Source of the DNA: Ochrobactrum quorumnocens
Lineage (GTDB): Bacteria; Pseudomonadota; Alphaproteobacteria; Rhizobiales; Rhizobiaceae
NCBI RefSeq assembly: GCF_002278035.1
Contig: NZ_CP022604.1
Coordinates: 496,001-560,000, forward strand
DNA length: 64,000 nt
Direction of reading: 5' to 3'
Below, in pieces: positions 58,284 to 64,000 of this stretch; position 1 is the first letter of the stretch, and each line of letters starts with the position of its first letter. The notes under the pieces were generated by a model. The model made no database searches and was not told where the DNA came from. It saw only the letters and a program-made list of their open reading frames with translations. The translations under genes and the position numbers were made by a program.

Positions 58284-58753
58284 GGAGCCTCCGGTAAACA
58301 CAGTTCCGAAGCCTAACCGCTCAACAGGCAGCCAGCCATTGCAAGAAACCTATCCCTGTTTGTCTGGCTTCCTCATTAAATTTGCGCATCATGACTACCG
58401 CATCGACCCAAAATCGAGTGCGATTTTTGGAAAGCACAATGCGTAGATTCAATGAGTTAGAGCGGCCTTTGTGCTCCGAAGGGACGTACGGCGCTATAGA
58501 GCGTGTTGCGCTTAATCGCACCCACAACGCTCGCTCTAGATTCTTTTAATTGCCGCATGTTCGCGGGAACTCAAATGAATCCATTTGAGCACGACATGCT
58601 TTAGCCTTAGCGGTCTAATCGATTCTATTACGGTGCTTTGTCTTTTTTGATTGGCAGGCAACGACTTGATCGCATAAGCACGAAGATAATTTCTGCAGGC
58701 CTGTGGAAAAAGCACAGGCATTGCGGACCGTTACCTGCGCAAGGGAGGCCAGC
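58284..58753. other. Intergenic region upstream of ppdK, repeat-rich
   Basis: 470 bases. It holds an AGAGCGGCC...GGCGCT dyad (58457-58498), the C1 element (58498-58603) and the presumed ppdK promoter. GGGAGG lies just before the ppdK ATG. No further gene seen. Confidence 0.6.
58457..58603. repeat. Palindromic dyad and C1 element
   Basis: 58457-58498 pairs TTAGAGCGGCC with GGCGCTATA (a relative of 46005). C1 (58498-58603) reads AGAGCGTGTTGCGCTTAATC, then CTAGATTCTTTTAATTG, CGCATGTTCGCGGGAACTCA, AATGAATCCATTTGAGCACG and ACATGCTTTAG. A copy with about 90 per cent identity by eye is at 62429. Confidence 0.8.
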
Positions 58754-61432
58754 ATGGCGAAGTGGGTGTACGCATTCGGTGATGGTAAGGCAGAGGGCGC
58801 TGCGAGCGATCGCAACCTTCTCGGTGGCAAAGGAGCGAACCTGGCTGAAATGAGCAGCCTTGGTCTGCCAGTGCCGCCCGGTTTTACAATAACGACCGAA
58901 GTGTGCACCTCCTATTACGACCATGAACGCACCTATCCTGACGAACTCGATGGGCAGGTGCAAAAGGCACTGAACCATGTTGCAGATCTGACCGGCCGCG
59001 CATTTGGCGGCACGGAAAAGCCGTTGCTGGTTTCGGTGCGTTCTGGCGCGCGCGCCTCCATGCCAGGCATGATGGATACGGTTCTGAACCTTGGCCTCAA
59101 TGATGAGACCGTTCAGGCTATCGCGCGAGAGGCTGGTGACGAGCGTTTTGCTTACGACAGCTATCGCCGCTTCATCCAGATGTATTCAGATGTGGTGTTG
59201 GGTGTCGATCACGGTTTCTTTGAAGAAATTCTGGAAGACAAGAAGGCCGATCTTGGTGTCGAAGTCGATACAGCGTTGAGCGCTGATGACTGGAAGGAAG
59301 TCATCGGGCTTTACAAGGCCAAGGTCGAAGAAGAACTGGGCGCGCCATTTCCGCAAGACCCGCGTGAGCAGCTTTGGGGTGCGATCAGCGCAGTCTTCTC
59401 AAGCTGGATGAATGCGCGCGCTATCACCTATCGTCGTCTGCATAATATCCCAGCGCAATGGGGAACCGCCGTCAATGTTCAGGCGATGGTTTTCGGCAAT
59501 ATGGGCGAAACCTCTGCAACGGGCGTTGCCTTTACCCGTAATCCTTCCACCGGCGAAAAGAAACTCTACGGCGAGTTTCTGGTCAATGCACAGGGCGAAG
59601 ATGTGGTTGCAGGCATTCGCACGCCGCAGAACATTACCGAGGAAGCGCGAATTGCCGCTGGTTCCGACAAACCGTCGCTTGAAAAGGTAATGCCGGAAGC
59701 ATTTGGCGAGTTTCTGAAAGTGGCTAGCCGACTTGAGCGGCATTATCGCGACATGCAGGATCTCGAATTTACCATCGAACGTGGCAAGCTCTGGATGCTG
59801 CAAACGCGCTCGGGCAAGCGCACGGCCAAAGCAGCGTTGAAAATGGCTGTCGAGATGGCCGCCGAAGGATTGATTACTGAAGAAGAAGCCGTGCTGCGTA
59901 TTGATCCGGCAGCGCTTGACCAGCTTTTGCATCCGACCATCGATCCTCGTGCCGAGCGCATCGTTATCGGCCAGGGACTGCCAGCTTCGCCGGGGGCTGC
60001 GACAGGTGAGATCGTGTTTTCGTCGGAAGATGCTGAACAGGCCAAGTCTGAAGGCCGCAATGTTATCCTCGTGCGCGTTGAAACGAGCCCGGAAGATATT
60101 CACGGCATGCACGCGGCTGAAGGCATTCTGACAACACGCGGCGGCATGACCAGTCATGCCGCAGTTGTTGCACGCGGTATGGGTAAGCCTTGTGTGTCTG
60201 GCGCAGGATCGCTGCGTGTCGATTACCGCAACGGCACGATGCTGGCCGCAGGTCAGACGTTCAAAAAAGGCGATATTATCACCGTTGATGGCGGCAGCGG
60301 TCAGGTACTGAAGGGGGCGGTTGCCATGTTGCAGCCGGAGCTTTCCGGCGACTTTGGTCAGCTGATGCAATGGGCGGATAAGACACGTCGCATGAAAGTG
60401 CGGGCCAATGCGGAAACACCTGCAGATGCCCGAACAGCACGTTCATTCGGCGCGGAAGGCATTGGGCTCTGCCGTACTGAGCATATGTTTTTCGAAGGCG
60501 AACGCATTATAGCAATGCGCGAAATGATCCTTGCCGACAAAGAGGAAGGTCGTCGCACGGCTTTGGACAAGCTTCTGCCGATGCAGCGTTCGGACTTTGT
60601 CGAACTGTTCGAGATCATGAAGGGGCTGCCGGTTACAATCCGCTTGCTCGATCCGCCGCTCCACGAATTCCTGCCGCGCACGGACGAAGAAGTCGCGGAA
60701 GTTGCAAGTGCTATGGGTGTCGATGCTGATAAGCTGCGCGAACGTTCCGAGAGCTTACACGAATTCAATCCGATGTTGGGCCATCGCGGATGCCGTTTGG
60801 CCGTGTCTTATCCAGAGATTGCTGAAATGCAGGCGCGAGCGATCTTTGAGGCCGCAGTCGAAGCTGGCAAAAAGACCGGCGAACCGGTGGTGCCGGAAGT
60901 CATGGTGCCGCTGGTTGGTCTCAAGGCAGAGCTCGATTTTGTCAAAGCGCGCATTGATGCTGTGGCAAAAGAGGTTATCAGCGAAGCTGGCGTTCAGATC
61001 GATTATATGGTTGGCACTATGATCGAGCTGCCACGTGCGGCTTTGCGTGCTGCCGAGATTGCAGAGACCGCAGAGTTCTTCTCATTTGGTACGAACGATC
61101 TCACGCAGACGACATTTGGTATTTCGCGTGATGATGCTGCTCCGTTTCTTTCGACTTACCAGAGCCGTGGTTTGATCGAACAGGACCCGTTCGTCTCGCT
61201 TGATTTAGAGGGCGTGGGTGAACTGATCCAGATCGCCGCCGAACGTGGACGTAAAACGCGCGACAATCTCAAGCTTGGTATCTGTGGCGAACATGGCGGC
61301 GATCCGACGTCGATAGCTTTCTGCGAGAAGACCGGGCTTGATTACGTGTCCTGCTCGCCTTTCCGTGTGCCGATTGCACGTCTGGCGGCAGCGCAGGCCT
61401 CAGCACGAAATAGCGCGTTCCGAAAAGTGTGA
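58754..61432 (+). CDS. ppdK: Pyruvate, phosphate dikinase
   Basis: Interconverts pyruvate, ATP and phosphate with PEP, AMP and pyrophosphate; important for gluconeogenesis. 892 residues from the ATG at 58754 (MAKWVYAFGDGKAEG), which has GGGAGG upstream; the frame from 58703 is longer than the family. The nucleotide domain has LLGGKGANLAEMSSLGLPVP, the phosphorylated His is in GGMTSHAAVVARGMGKPCV, and the PEP site is in LGICGEHGGDP with C-terminal CSPFRVPIARLAAAQ. The last residues (RNSAFRKV) and stop come from the repeat unit at 61412. Confidence 0.97.
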   Translation: MAKWVYAFGDGKAEGAASDRNLLGGKGANLAEMSSLGLPVPPGFTITTEVCTSYYDHERTYPDELDGQVQKALNHVADLTGRAFGGTEKPLLVSVRSGARASMPGMMDTVLNLGLNDETVQAIAREAGDERFAYDSYRRFIQMYSDVVLGVDHGFFEEILEDKKADLGVEVDTALSADDWKEVIGLYKAKVEEELGAPFPQDPREQLWGAISAVFSSWMNARAITYRRLHNIPAQWGTAVNVQAMVFGNMGETSATGVAFTRNPSTGEKKLYGEFLVNAQGEDVVAGIRTPQNITEEARIAAGSDKPSLEKVMPEAFGEFLKVASRLERHYRDMQDLEFTIERGKLWMLQTRSGKRTAKAALKMAVEMAAEGLITEEEAVLRIDPAALDQLLHPTIDPRAERIVIGQGLPASPGAATGEIVFSSEDAEQAKSEGRNVILVRVETSPEDIHGMHAAEGILTTRGGMTSHAAVVARGMGKPCVSGAGSLRVDYRNGTMLAAGQTFKKGDIITVDGGSGQVLKGAVAMLQPELSGDFGQLMQWADKTRRMKVRANAETPADARTARSFGAEGIGLCRTEHMFFEGERIIAMREMILADKEEGRRTALDKLLPMQRSDFVELFEIMKGLPVTIRLLDPPLHEFLPRTDEEVAEVASAMGVDADKLRERSESLHEFNPMLGHRGCRLAVSYPEIAEMQARAIFEAAVEAGKKTGEPVVPEVMVPLVGLKAELDFVKARIDAVAKEVISEAGVQIDYMVGTMIELPRAALRAAEIAETAEFFSFGTNDLTQTTFGISRDDAAPFLSTYQSRGLIEQDPFVSLDLEGVGELIQIAAERGRKTRDNLKLGICGEHGGDPTSIAFCEKTGLDYVSCSPFRVPIARLAAAQASARNSAFRKV

Positions 61433-61504
61433 AGCCGTTTTCGGACAAGATGCGCGTCAATTCAAGACTTGAGAAGGCCCATCTGATTGAATCAGATGGG
61501 CCAT
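61412..61504 (+). repeat. GCGCATCCCGAAAAGTG unit inside the 3' end of ppdK plus dyad
   Basis: 61412-61457: AGCGCGTTCCGAAAAGTGTG and GTTTTCGGACAAGATGCGCG. 61471-61504 is a perfect dyad, GGCCCATCTGATT / AATCAGATGGGCC. The ppdK stop TGA is in the first half, the same arrangement as ispH. Confidence 0.85.
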
Positions 61505-61588
61505 AAAATTATGTGCCATAATTCGGCTTTGGTTCTGGCGCTGTAAACTGTGAGTCTTAATGCCAGAACTTTGTTTATCGGGGCAGAT

Positions 61589-62416
61589 ATGTTGCGTCAG
61601 TTACTTGCGGCGGGGGTCGCGCTCATTTGTTTGAACACTGTGGCCAGCGCATATGATGCGCTTCCGCAGCCGGAAAACAACGAAAAAATCAGAATTGTTG
61701 AACCACAATTGCGTATTGCAAAGGGTGGGGCGGCTGCGCCGCAAGTGGCGCTGACGCTCGATGCCTGCATGGGGAAAACGGATCACCGTATTCTCGATGT
61801 ATTGGTGCAGAAACGCATTCCGGCGACGATTTTTGTTACTGGACGCTGGCTGAAGCAGAATGCGGAAGCCTTTGCGCTGATGAAGGCGCATCCTGACCTC
61901 TTCGACATTGAGAACCACGGCAATATGCATGTGCCAGCCATAACCAATGTGCAGACCATGTATAATATCAAAACAGCGGGTTCACTGGATGCCGTTCGTT
62001 CGGAAATTGATGGTGGTGCCGATGCAATCGCCAAGTCAGGCGCTTCAAAGCCGCAATGGTATCGTGATGCAACCGCCCGCTATTCGACCGATGCGGTTAA
62101 ACTCGCGACGAGCATGGGCTACAAAATCGGCGGTTATTCATTGAACGGCGATCAGGGTGCATCGCTGCTTGCGCCTGTCGTTGCAAGGCGCATTTCGGCT
62201 GCACGCGATGGTGATGTCATCATTTCGCATATCAATCAGCCAACGCGCTCGGCAGGTGAGGGCGTGGCCAAGGGCATTCTGGCACTTCAGGCCAAGGGCA
62301 TGAAGTTTGTGAAGCTAAGAGACGTTGAGACGTCCATGACGCTCAACCCGGTGCCGGACCATAATCTGCACGCAGGCGCACCTGCGACACTTGCAAAGCC
62401 GCCCGCAAACAAGTGA
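61589..62416 (+). CDS. Exported polysaccharide deacetylase-like protein
   Basis: 275 residues from the ATG at 61589, which opens a signal peptide MLRQLLAAGVALICLNTVAS. A start at 61550 is possible but would precede the signal. NodB-homology motifs: the first Asp motif is VALTLDACMGK instead of TFDDG; the His motif is IENHGNMHV; and the C-terminal His is in VIISHINQP. The first Asp and two histidines are present, so metal binding is plausible. Target polymer unknown. Confidence 0.85.
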   Translation: MLRQLLAAGVALICLNTVASAYDALPQPENNEKIRIVEPQLRIAKGGAAAPQVALTLDACMGKTDHRILDVLVQKRIPATIFVTGRWLKQNAEAFALMKAHPDLFDIENHGNMHVPAITNVQTMYNIKTAGSLDAVRSEIDGGADAIAKSGASKPQWYRDATARYSTDAVKLATSMGYKIGGYSLNGDQGASLLAPVVARRISAARDGDVIISHINQPTRSAGEGVAKGILALQAKGMKFVKLRDVETSMTLNPVPDHNLHAGAPATLAKPPANK

Positions 62417-62428
62417 TGGTTTTAAGTT

Positions 62429-62536
62429 CTAGAGCGTGTCGCGCTTAATAGCACCTATGACGCACGCTCTAGATTCTTTTAATTGTCGCATGTTCGCGGG
62501 AGCTCGAATGAATCTATTTGAGCACGACATGCTTTA
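62429..62536 (-). repeat. C2 element overlapping a stop codon
   Basis: The second copy of the C1 type: CTAGAGCGTGTCGCGCTTAA, CTAGATTCTTTTAATTGTCG, GTTCGCGGGAGCTCGAATGA, ATTTGAGCACGACATGCTTT. On the minus strand it begins TAAAGCATG. That TAA (62534-62536) is the stop of the next gene on the left. Confidence 0.85.
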
Positions 62537-62941
62537 GCTACCGTTTGTCTTGTCCTTTGGGGACAGGCTTTTCATGACTGCTGCGTAATTGCGTCCAAGG
62601 CTTTCAAACAAAGCATTCTCGCCAGTCAATGGGGCAACGGAAAGCGTTGTGCCGTCATTGCCCAACGTGACAAAAACAACCTGATCTTGTGGTTGGCCTG
62701 CAATAGCAATAGCGCCAATACGTTGTGTTTCACTGGTGTCGAGCGCAGGCATGTTGAACAGAACTTCTCCGCCCACACGTTCTGCTGCCTTGGCAAGGGC
62801 AGTGTCAAATCCTTCGATCAGAACGTCGATGGCTCCGAGCGCAAATTCAAGCTCGACTGCTTCCAGCGTCATTACATCCTGATCGGCTTCAGCAGCGCTG
62901 GATGTAGCTGGCTCATGGCCATTATGAAGGGTGCGATCCAT
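62534..62941 (-). CDS. Unrecognised protein, 135 aa
   Basis: 135 residues from the ATG at 62941 with GGAGAGGA close upstream (other ATGs up to 63013 lack such a site). Two parts: a short acidic start (MDRTLHNGHEPATSSAAEAD) and a helical/strand region (LEFALGAIDVLIEGFDTALA, FNMPALDTSETQRIGAIAIA, VVFVTLGNDGTTLSV). I do not recognise a family. Ends in an element-provided stop. Confidence 0.65.
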   Translation of the reverse strand: MDRTLHNGHEPATSSAAEADQDVMTLEAVELEFALGAIDVLIEGFDTALAKAAERVGGEVLFNMPALDTSETQRIGAIAIAGQPQDQVVFVTLGNDGTTLSVAPLTGENALFESLGRNYAAVMKSLSPKDKTNGS

Positions 62942-63158
62942 GTCGTCCTCTCCGACGAATCCGAAAAAAGCCCCCATATACGCGATCATGCCCTTCGTTA
63001 GAAGTTGCTGCAATAGCTTTTATATTGATTTCACTCTATTTTTCCCGCTCATTCTTTGTAACTGGATGAATTGACAGTGCGTGCCTTGCCTTTTCCTTTT
63101 GCGTCCGAGCTCTCTCTGTTATGCATGGAAGCGCTCTGAAACGCGGTTGGGATCCTGC

Positions 63159-63947
63159 ATGAGAAAACTTCGCTATCAACGCCGACAGTCTCGTTCAGCC
63201 ATTTGGGCTTTGCGTTTTGGCGTATTTGCGGCCGTGCTTTCAGCGCTGGGTCTTATCCTGCACAGGTTCGGCAAGCTGGAAACGCCGGATTTTGTTCTGG
63301 TCGCTATCCTCGGTGGTGGGCTTGCGATACTCGCGCTGTTATGTGCCGCAAAAGGACTACGTAATTTGTGGGTCAATGGCGACAAGGGTGGAGCACGCTC
63401 TTTCTGCGGCAGCTTTCTGGCTTTTGCAGTTCTGCTGCCGCTCTGTTTTGTAGGCTCTCTATGGTATGGCTCGCCACAGCTTTATGATCTGACAACTGAT
63501 TTTGAGACGCCGCCACAGTTTCCATCGACAATGCCAGCCCGCTTGCCGGGCATGAACGCGCTCTCAGTTGATGTTGCCGCGGATATGATAGGGCAAATGT
63601 CAGCCTATCCGGATGTAATGGGGCGCCGTTATCCCGCAGCTCCAGATCGGGTTGCGCAAGGGGTAGAAAATACCCTCAAGGCCTTTGGCTGGACGCAGAT
63701 TAGTCGCGACATTCCTTTGCCAGAGCAGAATGCTACGCGTTTTGCTGCGACGGCCCACAGCACTTTTCTTGGCTTGAAGAGCGATGTGGTTATCCGTCTG
63801 CTTGATGAAGGCGAAACCACCTATGTCGATATGCGATCCTTGTCGCGTTACGGCAAACGGGACATGGGGCTGAATGCCGCCTTTATAACCGAGTTTTTGT
63901 CGGCACTCGAAGGCGAGGTCAACAAGGCTCCAGCCGATGTTGAATGA
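63159..63947 (+). CDS. DUF1499-like membrane protein
   Basis: 262 residues from the ATG at 63159 (MRKLRYQRRQSRSAIWALRF) preceded by GGGA; a GTG at 63081 gives a longer form. Three membrane segments lie in the first 115 residues, then a soluble domain with MGRRYPAAPDRVAQGVENTL, RFAATAHSTFLGLKSDVVIR and VDMRSLSRYGKRDMGLNA, which fits the DUF1499 pattern. Function unknown. Converges with the gene at the right edge. Confidence 0.8.
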   Translation: MRKLRYQRRQSRSAIWALRFGVFAAVLSALGLILHRFGKLETPDFVLVAILGGGLAILALLCAAKGLRNLWVNGDKGGARSFCGSFLAFAVLLPLCFVGSLWYGSPQLYDLTTDFETPPQFPSTMPARLPGMNALSVDVAADMIGQMSAYPDVMGRRYPAAPDRVAQGVENTLKAFGWTQISRDIPLPEQNATRFAATAHSTFLGLKSDVVIRLLDEGETTYVDMRSLSRYGKRDMGLNAAFITEFLSALEGEVNKAPADVE

Positions 63948-64000
63948 TCAGCGCGGCTGATAGATCCCATTCAGGGATGGATAGCCATCAGTGATGATTT
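63948..64000 (-). CDS. C-terminal end of a gene cut by the right edge
   Basis: On the minus strand the last 16 codons of an open frame are visible (IITDGYPSLNGIYQPR then TGA at 63948-63950), directly adjacent to the stop of the DUF1499-like gene. Too short to assign. Convergent and almost overlapping genes are common here, so it is probably coding. Confidence 0.4.
   Translation of the reverse strand, partial: IITDGYPSLNGIYQPR

Overview
The window is a piece of an alphaproteobacterial chromosome, almost certainly from the Brucella/Ochrobactrum group (Brucellaceae). This rests on gene order and protein content as I recall them, not on a database search: the rpsF-rpsR-rplI block next to fabD-fabG-acpP-fabF-mltG-yicC-gmk, the aa3 oxidase operon coxB-coxA-ctaB-coxF-ctaG-coxC, an IalB-like protein, ispH-thrB-rnhA, ccrM, and many short palindromic intergenic elements resembling the Bru-RS type described in Brucella. 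I saw no rRNA, tRNA, CRISPR array, prophage or insertion sequence.

Layout. 1-3.7 kb (minus): a truncated cyclopropane fatty acid synthase gene, then rplI, a membrane protein, rpsR and rpsF. 4.0-10.7 kb (plus): type II fatty acid synthesis (fabD, fabG, acpP, fabF), the lytic transglycosylase mltG, a YicC-family gene and gmk. 10.7-14.2 kb is an accessory patch: an SDR oxidoreductase, a Vat/CatB-like acetyltransferase, a barstar-like inhibitor coupled to a 48-residue membrane protein, a VOC protein, a possible start-less small ORF and an unrecognised protein whose C terminus is encoded by a palindromic repeat. 14.2-16.5 kb (minus): tldD and ialB. 17-26.4 kb (plus): cytochrome c oxidase genes and assembly factors, surf1, ispH, thrB and rnhA. 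26.5-31.5 kb: an MFS carrier with a divergent LysR regulator, a peroxiredoxin, a DsbD-N-like protein and yqgE.

31.6-41 kb holds two EAL-domain proteins, one with a degenerate GGDEF domain (SSDQF). By order they match the genes I remember as bpdB and bpdA of Brucella. Between them lie a GNAT acetyltransferase, an M16 peptidase, thrC and a lipoprotein. 41-47.8 kb: two HAD hydrolases, a ClC channel, the cell-cycle methyltransferase ccrM with two CtrA-like boxes upstream, and mutY. 47.9-51.4 kb (plus): a surface polysaccharide cassette (GT25 glycosyltransferase, O-antigen ligase-like protein, nucleotide-sugar epimerase) followed by a DciA-like gene. 51.6-55.8 kb: a DsbA-like thioredoxin and smc. 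55.8-64 kb: small conserved proteins, pyruvate phosphate dikinase, a polysaccharide deacetylase-like protein, a DUF1499-like protein and a fragment of a gene at the right edge.

The most unusual structure is the dispersed palindromic element population. Several copies do not merely lie between genes. They supply the stop codon, or a whole C-terminal extension, of the preceding gene (ispH, ppdK, gmk, the large GGDEF-EAL gene, and the genes ending at 12892, 13578, 46050 and 62534). I found no complete new multi-gene system. The best candidates for follow-up are this element/stop-codon association and the barstar-like gene that lacks any visible ribonuclease partner.
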